NCBI RefSeq assembly: GCF_030010555.1
Contig: NZ_JASCQP010000002.1
Coordinates: 1-59,094 of the forward strand
Length of the DNA: 59,094 bases
From: Halomonas rhizosphaerae
GTDB lineage: Bacteria > Pseudomonadota > Gammaproteobacteria > Pseudomonadales > Halomonadaceae
Direction of reading: 5' to 3'
The position numbers were made by a program, and so were the translations under genes. The notes under the pieces were generated by a model that ran no database searches, was not told the origin of the DNA, and worked only from the letters and a program-made list of their open reading frames with translations. Numbering within the stretch: the stretch's first letter is position 1; every line of letters begins with the position of its first letter. Positions 1 through 8,819 of this stretch are shown here, piece by piece.

Positions 1-1
1 C

Positions 2-1383
2 GAGCTATGGTGACTTCTGGTGTACGGAAGGAGGTAGGAAAGGTGGCGTATCCTGTTGATTGATCTCGCCAGATCACAATCAACAAGGAATGGATACGCC
101 ATGACCAATTCTACCCTCCGGGCTCTTTCACAACCAGAACCCCAAGTCACTGACCCGCTGCACGAGCTGCTGCGCCAAGGTGCCCGTGACCTGATCGCCA
201 AGGCAGTCGAGGCTGAGTTAGCCACCTTCCTGTCGCAGTATGCTGATCAGCGGCTAGACGATGGCCGCCAGGCCGTGGTCCGCAACGGCTACCTGCCTGA
301 GCGCACGGTCCAGACCGGGATCGGGGATGTCAGCGTGCAGGTGCCCAAGGTGCGTGACCGCAGCGGCGGTGGCGCCCGCTTCAACAGCAGCCTGCTGCCG
401 CCCTACTTGAAGCGGGCTCGCAGCATCGAGGAACTGATCCCTTGGCTCTATCTGAAGGGGATCTCCACCGGCGACTACCAGGAGGCCTTGGCGGCGCTGC
501 TGGGCGACCAAGCCAAGGGGCTGTCGGCCAACACGGTGTCACGGCTCAAGAAACAATGGGAAGAGGAGCATACCGAGTGGCGGCAGCGGGACCTGGCAGA
601 CCGGCGCTACGTCTACTGGTGGGCTGACGGAATCTACAGCAATGTGCGCCTGGATGACCGCCTGTGCCTGCTGGTGATCATCGGCGTAACCGAGCAGGGC
701 CGCAAAGAGCTGGTGGCCGTCGAAGACGGCTTCCGCGAGTCGGCGGACAGTTGGAAGACCTTGCTGACAGGCCTGCGAGAGCGCGGCCTGATCCAGGCGC
801 CCAAGCTGGCGGTGGGCGACGGTGCCATGGGGTTCTGGGCGGCCCTGAGCAAGATCTATCCGGAGACCGACCATCAGCGTTGCTGGGTTCACAAGACGGC
901 TAACGTGCTGAACAAGCTGCCGAAGTCCGTGCAGCCCAAGGTCAAGGCCGACCTCCATGACATCTGGATGGCAGAGACCCGCGACGGGGCGCACAAGGCT
1001 TTCGATCGCACCCTGAAACGCTTCGAGGCCAAGTACCCCAAGGCGATGGGGTGCCTGGCCAAGGATCGGGAAGAGCTGCTGGCGTTCTACGACTACCCGG
1101 CAGAGCACTGGGTGCATATCCGCACCACCAACCCGATCGAGTCGACCTTCGCCACAGTCCGCCTGAGGACCAAGCGCAGCCGAAACTGCGGCTCCCGGGC
1201 GACAACCCTGGCGATGGTCTTCAAGCTGCTCCAGAGCGCCCAAAAGCGATGGCGGCGTATCAAGCACTTCCAGAAGTTGGAGCTGGTCGTCAGCAACGTC
1301 GAGTTTCGGGATGGGGAGCAGGTAACCGATCAGTCAGACAGGAATGCGGCCTGACCGCCATCCACCAGATTTGACGATAACTC
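2..1383 (+). mobile_element. IS256-family insertion sequence, complete
   Basis: Imperfect terminal inverted repeats can be read at 2-28 and 1357-1383, about 20 of 27 positions matching when one is reverse-complemented; both start GAG-TAT and share TCTGGTG. They bracket one transposase gene. The right end abuts an IS1380-type transposase remnant that is cut in mid-domain, so this element inserted into that older one. The left target duplication cannot be judged because only one base lies outside the element. Confidence 0.85.
101..1354 (+). CDS. IS256-family transposase (mutator type)
   Basis: This DDE transposase moves the IS256-type element by cut-and-paste. The catalytic acidic residues sit in the motifs [15 protein letters not shown] and [17 protein letters not shown], the usual order for the family. 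An N-terminal helical DNA-binding part and the [14 protein letters not shown] motif before the glutamate are also typical. The start at 101 gives 417 residues, the normal family length, and has AAGGAA about 10 bases upstream. An in-frame start at 56 would add 15 residues lying closer to the terminal repeat and is less likely. The gene has no visible frameshift or stop and is probably active. Confidence 0.92.
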   Translation: MTNSTLRALSQPEPQVTDPLHELLRQGARDLIAKAVEAELATFLSQYADQRLDDGRQAVVRNGYLPERTVQTGIGDVSVQVPKVRDRSGGGARFNSSLLPPYLKRARSIEELIPWLYLKGISTGDYQEALAALLGDQAKGLSANTVSRLKKQWEEEHTEWRQRDLADRRYVYWWADGIYSNVRLDDRLCLLVIIGVTEQGRKELVAVEDGFRESADSWKTLLTGLRERGLIQAPKLAVGDGAMGFWAALSKIYPETDHQRCWVHKTANVLNKLPKSVQPKVKADLHDIWMAETRDGAHKAFDRTLKRFEAKYPKAMGCLAKDREELLAFYDYPAEHWVHIRTTNPIESTFATVRLRTKRSRNCGSRATTLAMVFKLLQSAQKRWRRIKHFQKLELVVSNVEFRDGEQVTDQSDRNAA

Positions 1384-2500
1384 AGCGCCGACTTCACCTC
1401 GCCCATATGAGCCTCGGCGCTGCGCGCTTGCGATAGAGCACCAGGACCTTCGCCGGTGGCCAGACGAACTTGCCGAGGTTGGTGACCAGGAAGAAGGCAT
1501 GCAGCAGCAGGTCATCGGGGCTTTCTTGCACCACCAGCACTACCCGGCGCGGTGTCGGACAAGAACCGGCTTGGTACGTCAGGTCGTAGCACCACTCTCT
1601 GGGCTGTTCGGGGCGGCGACCTCGTGGACGCCTCAGGTACGGCGCCACCAGCTTCTGAAGACCCGAGTGACCGCGCTGCCGTCCCCAGGTACTCGATGCC
1701 TCGCTCTTCCAGGGCCTCCAGCGTGTCGTTGTCGGTGAAGCCCGCATCGATGCGCACCTGCACACTGACCCCGAGGCTCTCACCAGGTGCGGAATCCAGG
1801 TACCGGTATTCTCGGCTGGGCCAAAGTTGCCCTCGCGCAACAAGCCACCGACAATTTTGCCGGTCTCGGCCAGCGAGGCGGTCAGCGGTGAAGTGATCCG
1901 AGTGCCAACATGACCATGGTAGGCCGACCCGCCCTGATGGCCGTGCACCTCGATTGACAGGTCGTCGATATCCAACGTCAGGTGCTTGGGGCGTTCGCTG
2001 CCGTTCTGCGAGATCAGTCGCCAGATGGCCATCCGCAGCAGGCCTTCATGCACGATATCGACGTTGTCGTTGTGTCCAAGACACGTCAGCAAACGCGACA
2101 GCGTGGCTTAAGACGGCCGGTCCTGCGCCAATGGCGCTGTCCCCCGCGCGTCGCTGCACGCCGGTTGCCAGACCGGATCGCGGAGCCGTGTGGTGGTATT
2201 ACTGAGATCGATCCAGCCCATGGCATGCTGCAACACCACGTTGCGCAGCTGACTGGCCAACAAGTGACGGACGCGCTGTGGGTCATGCTGTTCGACCAGA
2301 AGCTCCTCAAGCGAGCCGATCATGACTCCGCTGTCGAGGGTTTTACGGAGCAGCGGAGCACCGCTGTCGCTGGTCGTGCGCGCCACTCATTTCGACGCGG
2401 ATGGACCCGTTGCAGGAGGGCGGCCAGATGGAAATCTTTCTCCCAAGGCGAGCAGTCCTCTTGGAGTGTTCTGGCAGGAACATCTTGATTCTACAAGAGA
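1384..2500 (-). pseudogene. IS1380-family transposase remnant, frameshifted and cut by the IS256 element
   Basis: Read on the minus strand, IS1380-type transposase pieces appear in order in different frames. The N-terminal part is near 2390-2110 (LLRKTLDSG, then DPQRVRHLLASQLRNVVLQ and DLSNTTTRLRDPVWQPAC). The core is near 2090-1750 (LTLDIDDLSIEVHGHQGGSA, then YHGHVGTRI). The C-terminal part is near 1530-1384 (FFLVTNLG, then LYRKR, then AEAHMGEVKSAL in a shifted frame). The last motif stops exactly where the IS256 element begins, and the rest of the gene is not in the window. At least three frame changes are needed to join the pieces, so it is dead. Confidence 0.8.
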
Positions 2501-2554
2501 TTGCTCGCCATCTTCATTTCTGCCTCAAACCGATGGAAGAGGAGGAGATATGCA

Positions 2555-2596
2555 CATATAAAAAAACTTTGGTGACATAAGGTTACATATTTTCCC
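2555..2596 (+). promoter_or_regulatory. Paired AT-rich upstream element, copy 1 (before the LuxR-type gene)
   Basis: CATATAAAAAAA at 2555-2566 and CATATTTTCCC at 2586-2596 have starts 31 bases apart. The same two blocks recur at the same distance at 7893-7934, while the sequence between them differs. The element ends 86 bases before the LuxR-type start. Identical blocks with identical spacing suggest a protein-binding or promoter element; a shared mobile-element end is the alternative. Confidence 0.45.
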
Positions 2597-2682
2597 GAGA
2601 CTAGAAAAAAAGTGTGGTGCTTTTGCTAACATTGGGTGATGAACTCATTAGAAACTAACCGCGCCTTACGAAGGATCGAACC

Positions 2683-3369
2683 ATGGAACAGGAGAAGAGC
2701 CAGTTGTTGCTCGTTACCGCCAACAACCCACAGTCACAACTCTTCATCGACTATCTCCACCAGCAGCTCGACCGCCCTGTCTCAGTCGTCGCCCCAAGAG
2801 AGGAATGGAAGCCAAAGGGGACTTCGCCAACCGTAGCGCTGCTTGATGCAGATCATATCGATGAATCTATCATGCAGCAGTGGCGTGTCAGGGCAGAAGA
2901 AGCCGGAGTCATGTCCTTGGCTGCCTTCAACCTAAGGGACGAGGAGCATGCCGTCGAGGTGCTCTTGGCTATGAACCTAGAAGGGGTTTTCTACCGCAGC
3001 GATTCGCTAGACATGATCTGCAAGGGAGTCTCGATTTTGGCGGAAGGCAACCTATGGATGTCACGCTCGTTAATGACGCGGATGATCCAGTTATTTCGTA
3101 GCCAGCAACTCAACTCCTATCGCCCGGTCTGTGGACTAACCCATCGGGAGTTGGAGATCATCGCGATGCTTGGCACAGGGGTTTCGAACATTGAGATTGC
3201 AGACCAGCTGTTCGTTAGCGAGCACACCGTCAAGTCGCATCTCTACAACATCTTCCGCAAGATCAAGGTGCACAATCGATTCCAGGCGGTAAACTGGGCC
3301 CGTCAGAACTTGGGCACCCTACCCCCCTTTGTGGGTCGACGCCAGCGTGACAATTCCAGCCCGAGTTAA
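2683..3369 (+). CDS. LuxR-family transcriptional regulator, CsgD-like
   Basis: A 228-residue DNA-binding regulator. The N-terminal two thirds resemble a degenerate receiver-like domain of the CsgD type, including ALLDADHIDE and LAMNLEGVFYRSDS. The C-terminal LuxR-type helix-turn-helix runs from about residue 145 to 205 (GLTHRELEIIAMLGTGVSN, then IADQLFVSEHTVKSHLYNIF and RKIKVHNRFQAVNWA). CsgD-type proteins control biofilm and matrix genes in enterobacteria; the targets here are unknown. The start has AAGGA seven bases upstream. The gene sits alone between two IS elements and is preceded by an AT-rich paired element repeated before the ferritin-like gene at 8224. It is intact. Confidence 0.85.
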   Translation: MEQEKSQLLLVTANNPQSQLFIDYLHQQLDRPVSVVAPREEWKPKGTSPTVALLDADHIDESIMQQWRVRAEEAGVMSLAAFNLRDEEHAVEVLLAMNLEGVFYRSDSLDMICKGVSILAEGNLWMSRSLMTRMIQLFRSQQLNSYRPVCGLTHRELEIIAMLGTGVSNIEIADQLFVSEHTVKSHLYNIFRKIKVHNRFQAVNWARQNLGTLPPFVGRRQRDNSSPS

Positions 3370-3452
3370 CTCATTGACCTTCACCCAATAAACCAGCGCA
3401 CTTTCAATGTGAGATTTCCGCTACTTTTACCCTGATAGCCGGAGATCTCGCG

Positions 3453-3710
3453 ATGAAGCGAAATCGATATAGCGACGAACAGGTCATCACTATCCTCAAG
3501 GCCCATGAGCGCGGCGTGTCGGTCGCAGAGCTGGCACGACAGAGGGGCGTCACCGAGCAGACCATCTATCGCTGGAAGGCCAAGTATAGAGGTACCGGAG
3601 GTCAAGCGTCTCTGGGAGCTGGAGGCAGAGATGTCCGCCTGGAGAAGCTGCTGGCGGAAATCGCTCTCGACAATACCGCCCTCAAGAAGCTCGTCCCGGG
3701 AAAGTGGTGA
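3453..3710 (+). pseudogene. IS3 orfA (helix-turn-helix subunit), with compensated frameshift
   Basis: The start MKRNRYSDEQVITILKAHE and the motif ELARQRGVTEQTIYRWKAKY are the IS3 OrfA helix-turn-helix. After KYRG the frame slips: the expected EVPEVKRLWELEAE lies in the next frame. It then slips back so that RLEKLLAEIALDNTALKKL is again in frame before the stop. About 20 residues of the linker and start of the leucine zipper are therefore nonsense. The reading frame is formally open, but the protein is probably not functional. Confidence 0.75.
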
Positions 3711-4520
3711 CGCCAGAAACGAAGAAGCACGCGGTGGCGCACCTGGTGACAGGCGGCTGGCTCAATCAGCAACATGATTGTCGATTACTGGGCCTGCCAC
3801 GATCGGGGCCTGCTACCAGACGATGCCGCGCGACGATGAGCCGCTTGAGGCTCGACTGAACACTTTGGCGACCTGCTACCCCCGCTACGGCGACCTGTAG
3901 CTGCATGCCCTGTTACGTCAGGAGGGCCTGGTGGTCAATCGCAAGCGAACTTACCGGCTGTAGCGTGAGGCTGGGCTTCAGGTCCGCAACGGCGGCGCAA
4001 ACCACTGGTGCGGCCAATAGCGCCGATGCCGTGTCCGGACAGGCCCAACCAGCGCTGGTCGATGGACTTCGTCTCAGATCAGCTGGCCTCGGGGCGCCGA
4101 TTCCGCCTGCTGAACATAGTGAACGACTTCAGAAGAGATTGTGCTAGCCAGCTGGTGGACACGCCCATTTCCGGGCGTCGCTTGGCCAGGTTCCTGGACG
4201 AGGTCGCGCAACAGCGCTCGCTGCCTGCCTCGATTGTCTGCGATAACAACCCACAGCTCACCAGCAAGGCGATGTTCTTATGGGCGCGTGAGCGGAAGGT
4301 CACGCTGGCCTTCATCCAGCCGTGCAAGCCGACACAGAATGTCTTCATCGAGAGCTTCAACGGCAAATTCCGGGATGACTGCCTCAATCAGTACTGGTTT
4401 CCGAGCCTTGCCGATGCCCGGCATGAAATTGACCAATGGAGAGCCCACTACAACTATGTCAGACCGCACAGCTCGTTCAGCTATCTGCTACCCGTCGCCT
4501 ATGCCCAGCGGTGTGCATGA
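3711..4520 (+). pseudogene. IS3 orfB (integrase/transposase), 5' part broken
   Basis: The first 300 bases correspond to the N-terminal half of OrfB but contain several in-frame stops and frame changes. From about 4008 a clean frame remains with the rve integrase core: NQRWSMDFVSDQLASGRRFRLL with the first Asp, IVCDNNPQLTSKA with the second Asp, and the FIESFNGKFRDDCLNQ region with the catalytic Glu. It ends in RPHSSFSYLLPVAYAQRCA. The catalytic triad is present, but the protein lacks its front half, so the element cannot move on its own. Confidence 0.8.
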
Positions 4521-4569
4521 AGGAGCGGTTTCTCACATTGTGAGTGGACCTAGATCAGGGGGAAGGTCA

Positions 4570-4660
4570 AAGGTCACCTCATTCTTGGCCACCCCCTTGT
4601 AGCGCACCTTCCGGTACCAAAAGAAGAACTTGATGATATGGCATGAAATGAGTGTTGGTG
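4570..4660 (-). mobile_element. IS5-family transposase fragment A
   Basis: Minus-strand translation gives FFFWYRKVRYKGVAKNEV, the conserved end of the IS5-type DDE core. Only this short piece is left, directly against the IS3 right end. A second, longer IS5-type remnant with the same conserved stretch lies at 5590-5885, so two decayed IS5 copies flank the gene at 4736-5347. Confidence 0.5.
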
Positions 4661-4735
4661 CGTTACGAGAATTCTGTTATTAGACTTCTCGAGCGTAAAA
4701 AGTATAATTTCCTCAGGCACAAACAATTTTTGCTT

Positions 4736-5347
4736 TCAAAAATATAGACCTATATCGTCGTCGAGACCGCCCCCGTTGGCCTCTAGAACCTGCTTTAGGG
4801 CAGCCAGACGATCAGTCAAATCCTCAAATTTCGGGCACAAATCGAAGGCTTTATTGATAGCTTTTGTGGATGTCATTCCTGCTTTTGCATCTCCTTCCGC
4901 ATATTCTAGCCATTTCTTTGCCTCATGCCACTCAGAGTTTATCTTTATTTTATTTTTTAGTGCGGATATTCGTTGGGATAGACTGGACATCCCTATACAC
5001 AAATTGAATGCTTCTTTCATGGCCTTGGTTTGATACATACCCTTTAGAGCATCATTTTCTGCATACTCCAACCACCTGATAGCTTTCTTAACTCGTGATT
5101 CAGAAAAATACAACTTATCAACATCGTCAGGTTCACAGGCATCCAGAAAGTCCAGCGGCTCAAATTTCAGAACGGTGCCATATTTGGATGCATCACTCAG
5201 ATCTGTTACGTAGAGTTGCACAGCACGACCAGTCTCCAGCTCATTGCTGACATCATTGATTAACAGCTTAGCTTTGTATTTGCCTGTCACACAGTCGAAA
5301 TATTTTCGGCCACGATTTTTAATGATTAAGGTTTTGACCAAGGGCAT
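4736..5347 (-). CDS. Hypothetical protein with two tandem 44-residue helical repeats
   Basis: I do not recognise this 203-residue protein. The first 65 residues look like a compact beta-rich domain (VKTLIIKNRGRKYFDCVTGK, then LETGRAVQLYVTDLSD), possibly OB-like. The rest holds two copies of one module: AIRWLEYAENDALKGM...TKAMKEAFNLC...RISALK and AKKWLEYAEGDAKAGM...TKAINKAFDLC...RLAALK. The shared pattern is WLEYAE-DA--GM--TKA---AF-LC, then R--ALK. AGGAG lies about eight bases before the start. It is AT-richer than the chromosome, flanked by IS5 remnants, and stands alone on its strand. The repeats suggest a protein-binding scaffold, which is inference only. Confidence 0.6.
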   Translation of the reverse strand: MPLVKTLIIKNRGRKYFDCVTGKYKAKLLINDVSNELETGRAVQLYVTDLSDASKYGTVLKFEPLDFLDACEPDDVDKLYFSESRVKKAIRWLEYAENDALKGMYQTKAMKEAFNLCIGMSSLSQRISALKNKIKINSEWHEAKKWLEYAEGDAKAGMTSTKAINKAFDLCPKFEDLTDRLAALKQVLEANGGGLDDDIGLYF

Positions 5348-5589
5348 TGTTCCAATCTCCTATACACTTCCTTATGACTCTATACCGAACAATCGTTTAC
5401 TGAAAGCTAAAACCCTTCTCCATTGACAAAATTTTCAACACCACTTAAAGTCAATCTACGGTATTGCGACTTCTATTGACTTATTATTCCATAAAATAAT
5501 TCCTGAACTGAAAGAGCGCCAACAATTTGAACTTTGAGCGATTGAAATACTTCGATCCAGCTAGAGGTATACAAACGGACTGCACAGCT

Positions 5590-5885
5590 GCTCCCGGTTC
5601 TTAGCCAGCCCCTTGTGGCGAGCCCTTCCGGTTACCAAAGAGGTTCTTGGTGAGATAAACGCGTGCTCCACCTTAGCGCGGATACTCGCCTTAGACATCT
5701 CGATCACCAGCAGTAGCGTCTTTATCGGGCTGTCAGCCTCTTGATAGCGCCATGTCTAAGCATCTTCATCTTCTCAAAGGCCAGCAGCAACATCTGGACG
5801 AAAAGGTACTCAAGATAGGGCAGGAAACGCCTCCACCAGATAGCCAGTGTGTAGTGGTCGAGTTGGAGTTTACGACATAATGTCT
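5590..5885 (-). mobile_element. IS5-family transposase fragment B, scrambled
   Basis: On the minus strand, pieces of an IS5-type transposase can be read in shifted frames: HYTLAIWWRRFLPYLEYLF near the start, then SKASIRAKVEHAF and the end motif RARHKGLAKNRE. Stops and internal loss make it non-functional. The stretch 5348-5589 between it and the gene at 4736 is AT-rich and holds no gene I can support; it presumably carries that gene's promoter. Confidence 0.5.
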
Positions 5886-5987
5886 GAGGCGGAATTCATG
5901 TAGTAAATTCTTAATACATTGCTAGCTATATAACCATAATTCGCAGCTGGCTGTCTGGCGAGTGCAGAACCCGCTGAGGTAAGGGGC

Positions 5988-6413
5988 TTAGGCCTTGGTA
6001 AACTCCATCCGATAGACCACCTCCTCACCAGTTATGGGATCGATGCCAGGAGCACCACTGATGACCAACCGGTCACCGTTCAGAGTGAAAGGACGCGACA
6101 GCAGGCCTTGCCAGTTCGGGTTCCAGGAGCCATCGACGTGATGCACGACGCGGTCTTCCTCGAGCGTATAGGAAGCAACATACGCCAGCATGTCGTCGAA
6201 CAGCTGCGCCTTCTCCTCCATCGTCCAGCCCTCCCCCTTGGGCGGAAGTCGTTCACGCCGGAACACGGTTGCCATCATCCGGCCATCTCGATGATAGGCG
6301 ATATACCCGATGGGAGATGGCCCCAGCGCATCCGTGGTCTCACCTGTCGTGATAGAAGTGCGAGTCCACGCGTCCATACACCACGACCCGATCAATACGC
6401 TTTGTTCCGACAT
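5988..6413 (-). CDS. Lipocalin-like domain protein
   Basis: A 141-residue protein matching small bacterial lipocalin-like (Lipocalin_5 type) proteins. It begins with the typical LIGSWCMDAWTRTS strand, followed by PIGYIAYHRDGRMMATVF, and ends in strands reading RPFTLNGDRLVIS and VVYRMEFTKA. The family forms a small beta barrel of unknown ligand and is usually cytoplasmic. There is no signal peptide. The ribosome site GGAGGGG lies five bases before the start, a strong site. It is transcribed away from the gene pair at 6516-7696 with a 100-base gap, so it may be a separate unit. It is better conserved and more GC-rich than the surrounding orphans. Confidence 0.75.
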   Translation of the reverse strand: MSEQSVLIGSWCMDAWTRTSITTGETTDALGPSPIGYIAYHRDGRMMATVFRRERLPPKGEGWTMEEKAQLFDDMLAYVASYTLEEDRVVHHVDGSWNPNWQGLLSRPFTLNGDRLVISGAPGIDPITGEEVVYRMEFTKA

Positions 6414-6515
6414 ACCATCCCCTCCCTCAAATGTTCCTTGATTGCTAAATTTCGGGTGCTGGTGATTCCTTAACCAAAACTATAAATAGCACAGTAATTT
6501 CCACGATAGCTTAAC

Positions 6516-7112
6516 CTAACCCCGTGTATAGCAATGCTCTTCGTAGGGCATGAAGTCAAAGGGTACGATAGCTTTGTTAGTGCGTTGGACAGCCATGGTT
6601 TCAATGTCCGGAAGATTGTGTATCAGCAGGCCGATCTTGATGACAGCGCGTGGTGAAATGCGCTCAACACGGATACCAACCTGGTTGCTAGCCTCGTTCA
6701 CTCCAACCTCCACCTCGCCCTTGCCTAGGTTAAACACCGGGTAACGGTCAGGTTCGCCAACTCTCCCGATCACAGTTTCCTCAAGCTTTCGCCAATAGGT
6801 CAGCACGAGATCGGGGCTGAGCGAGCTTTTAGGGTCGAGCTTGCGAGTGTCCAGCAGCCGCTGAAGGTCGGCATGGGTGTAATCATTTTGGGTAGTGTTT
6901 ATGATAAAAAGATCAACGACAAGCGTTCCTCGATCGCGATCCAGCCAAGGCTCCACCGTGCAGAATAGAGGGTAGTCCGGGATCTCCTCTGGCGGGAAAA
7001 CAAAATTCTGCACAGGTTCGAGTAATAGGGATGCCGAGAACAGCAACCCTGCGCTTAACAAGTTCACCGTAATGGGAACGGCGATGTCACGGGTTAACGC
7101 CATAATAAGCAA
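6516..7112 (-). CDS. Hypothetical membrane-anchored protein
   Basis: I do not recognise this 198-residue protein. A hydrophobic segment at residues 10-32 (VPITVNLLSAGLLFSASLLL) is a single N-terminal membrane anchor. The rest has a soluble, beta-rich composition and would lie in the periplasm if the anchor is N-in. It starts eight bases after the stop of the gene at 7121-7696 on the same strand, so the two form an operon. Both have one N-terminal anchor and a soluble tail, which suggests they work together at the inner membrane. The start used may be M1 or M4. Confidence 0.6.
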   Translation of the reverse strand: MLIMALTRDIAVPITVNLLSAGLLFSASLLLEPVQNFVFPPEEIPDYPLFCTVEPWLDRDRGTLVVDLFIINTTQNDYTHADLQRLLDTRKLDPKSSLSPDLVLTYWRKLEETVIGRVGEPDRYPVFNLGKGEVEVGVNEASNQVGIRVERISPRAVIKIGLLIHNLPDIETMAVQRTNKAIVPFDFMPYEEHCYTRG

Positions 7113-7120
7113 ACAATCCC

Positions 7121-7696
7121 TTATTGTAATAGTGCGTTCACTCGGGTAACGAGCTGGTTTACCTTGATTCGAACCGCATCGATTTGCGATTGGAGGGAGC
7201 GCACGTCTTCTGGCCGTGCCGCATCTGCCTTACCACCACTCCCCGGCTCACTGACTTGAGAAAGTTGGGGCAGGCCCGAAGCAAGTCGGGCACCACGCGG
7301 AAGATCGGCAATCGCTTGTCCTCGGGCGTTATAAAACCTCAATGTAGGCTCCGTAGGAGAGAGCCCGAAAGCACTTGCATTTCGGTCCCAGAAGGCCGCC
7401 CATGGAGCCCCCTGCTCCGAAACACCGATATCAAGACGGCGTTGACCATTAGCATCGTTCATGCCCAAATAAACTGCTTGCTCGTTTCCTGGCGGCCAGA
7501 CGCCCATACTCATGCGGACTCGGCCGCGACTATCCACGATGCGTATTTGCTGGGCCTGAAGAGTCTGAGAGTCCTGTGCTTGCACAGAGGTTGGTGTTGC
7601 GAACCATGTCAGTACCGCCCCACCTGAAAATGCCGAAACTGATACGATCATCAACAGCCAGACATATTGTGCGCGAGTTAAAACCGAGGGTTTCAT
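7121..7696 (-). CDS. Hypothetical periplasmic protein with signal anchor and C-terminal coiled coil
   Basis: A 191-residue protein, first gene of a two-gene operon. Residues 12-40 form a signal peptide or anchor ending in VQAQD. Residues 48-110 contain beta-strand repeats of the type IRIVDSRGRVRMSMGV and RRLDIGVSEQGAPWAAFWD, a pattern seen in unnamed proteins with repeated 'D-G-R---l-v' strands. Residues 158-191 form a heptad-like helix (DVRSLQSQIDAVRIKVNQLV), likely a coiled coil for oligomerisation. GGAGG precedes the start by about five bases. The gene upstream of the operon is on the other strand. No function can be assigned. Confidence 0.65.
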   Translation of the reverse strand: MKPSVLTRAQYVWLLMIVSVSAFSGGAVLTWFATPTSVQAQDSQTLQAQQIRIVDSRGRVRMSMGVWPPGNEQAVYLGMNDANGQRRLDIGVSEQGAPWAAFWDRNASAFGLSPTEPTLRFYNARGQAIADLPRGARLASGLPQLSQVSEPGSGGKADAARPEDVRSLQSQIDAVRIKVNQLVTRVNALLQ

Positions 7697-8223
7697 GGGA
7701 ACCTCCGCTTGTCAGCATTCATTAACTTTTCAATGGCCGCCCACCTCTCACCATCCCATTCTGTAACTATTCCCGGTGAACATATTCCCTTGTAAATAGA
7801 ATCTACGATGGGTCATGGCAACATCATACCTGATGGATCAGGTGTTGCGCTTGGTCATTGATACCGTCGCTCTCGCATCTACTTACTTCACGCATATAAA
7901 AAAATTGAAAAATCTACATTGTTCATATTTTCCCAACCCGGCAAGACAACTCGTGGGAGATCAATCTCAGTGGTACTTAGCGCGGAGACCTTATTGCACA
8001 GGTCGCGTTGCTGGGCGCGCCGGTGACATCTCAGTTACTTTAGAGTCTTAACCATAGTCTAATAACCATTAACCTTTGTATGAGGAATCTCATCCTCAAG
8101 TATGAAATCAAGGGATTATAACTCCGCTCGACCTCGAACTTGATCTAGGTCATGCACCTGTCATGTTTCTCCTTTACTTTGGGCACCTGAACGGCAAAAC
8201 GCTGCATCCAAGGAGGCTTCTCC
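7697..8223. other. Gene-free stretch between divergent transcription units
   Basis: No convincing gene lies here. It should hold the promoter of the minus-strand operon ending at 7696 and the leader of the ferritin-like gene at 8224. It contains copy 2 of the paired upstream element at 7893-7934. An open frame at 7815-8051 has no ribosome site and no recognisable sequence and was not called. Confidence 0.5.
7893..7934 (+). promoter_or_regulatory. Paired AT-rich upstream element, copy 2
   Basis: CATATAAAAAAA at 7893-7904 and CATATTTTCCC at 7924-7934 repeat the blocks at 2555-2596 with exactly the same 31-base offset; the bases between are largely unrelated. It lies about 290 bases before the ferritin-like gene, farther than in copy 1, so a shared regulator is possible but not shown. 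Confidence 0.4.
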
Positions 8224-8793
8224 ATGTATCGTCTTGATAGTCTCTACCTTTCTACCGCCTTGGCGCCCGAAGAGCTAATGGGCTTGGCCATCGACCACGA
8301 GCGCGAGGAGATGCACCGCTACCGCTACCTGGCCTTCGTTTTCTTGACATTCGGACGGGGAATCAGTCGATTGATGGCCGTTCTAGGTATCGAGTGCGAA
8401 AGGCGCCTGGGCGAACTCAATCGCGTAGCATGCGAGGTGGGGCTTTCGCCAACATGTGTCGAACTCCCCTGCGGAACACCGCCAGCCTCGGGCGATTCCC
8501 TCCACCTGATCAATGACCGAAGTCATGCGCTGGCAACCTTGAGGAAGGCTGAAGCACGGGCCGAGCATGCAGTCCGAGTAGCCGAACACCTCCACAAGGT
8601 TAACGCCACACCTGCTGTCCAGTCGCTACTGGCTGGTGTGGTAGGTCAGAAACAGTCAGAGCGACATATTCTCCAAGAGTTGATCGAGTCCTATGACATG
8701 GAGTTCGCGACGGATGCCCAACTGGCCTCGTGTCCATGGCCGAGGGGTTGGTTGGCAGGAGCCAAGCAATTGCATTTCTCTGCCTCCGGATGA
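8224..8793 (+). CDS. Ferritin-like superfamily hypothetical protein
   Basis: A 189-residue, mostly helical protein. Residues 15-65 read LAPEELMGLAIDHEREEMH followed by RYRYLAFVF and ERRLGELNRVA; acidic and histidine residues spaced along helices resemble the ferritin/rubrerythrin four-helix bundle. The second half has another helix pair (LRKAEARAEHAVRVAEHLHK, then QKQSERHILQELIESYDMEF). A di-metal site is possible: candidates are E29, H34, E56, E120/H121 and E150/H152, but the usual E-x6-Y and E-x2-H spacings are not all clear. AAGGAGG lies seven bases before the start, a strong site. The gene stands alone. It could handle oxidative stress or iron, which is inference. Confidence 0.55.
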   Translation: MYRLDSLYLSTALAPEELMGLAIDHEREEMHRYRYLAFVFLTFGRGISRLMAVLGIECERRLGELNRVACEVGLSPTCVELPCGTPPASGDSLHLINDRSHALATLRKAEARAEHAVRVAEHLHKVNATPAVQSLLAGVVGQKQSERHILQELIESYDMEFATDAQLASCPWPRGWLAGAKQLHFSASG

Positions 8794-8819
8794 CGGAATG
8801 GCGGGTGAGGAATAAACGC

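Larger units (their letters stand above)
3375..4569 (+). mobile_element. IS3-family insertion sequence, decayed
   Basis: The left end reads TGACCTTCACCC from 3375 and the right end, reverse-complemented from 4569, reads TGACCTTCCCCC, so the element has TG...CA ends. The right end is confirmed by a second partial copy at 15,180-15,487, where homology stops at the same TGACCTT. The length of 1,195 bp is normal for IS3. Both internal genes carry frame changes. No clear target-site duplication is visible. Confidence 0.75.

Noticed and set aside
7815..8051. A 78-codon gene
   Set aside because: No ribosome site, no recognisable sequence, and it contains the paired upstream element.
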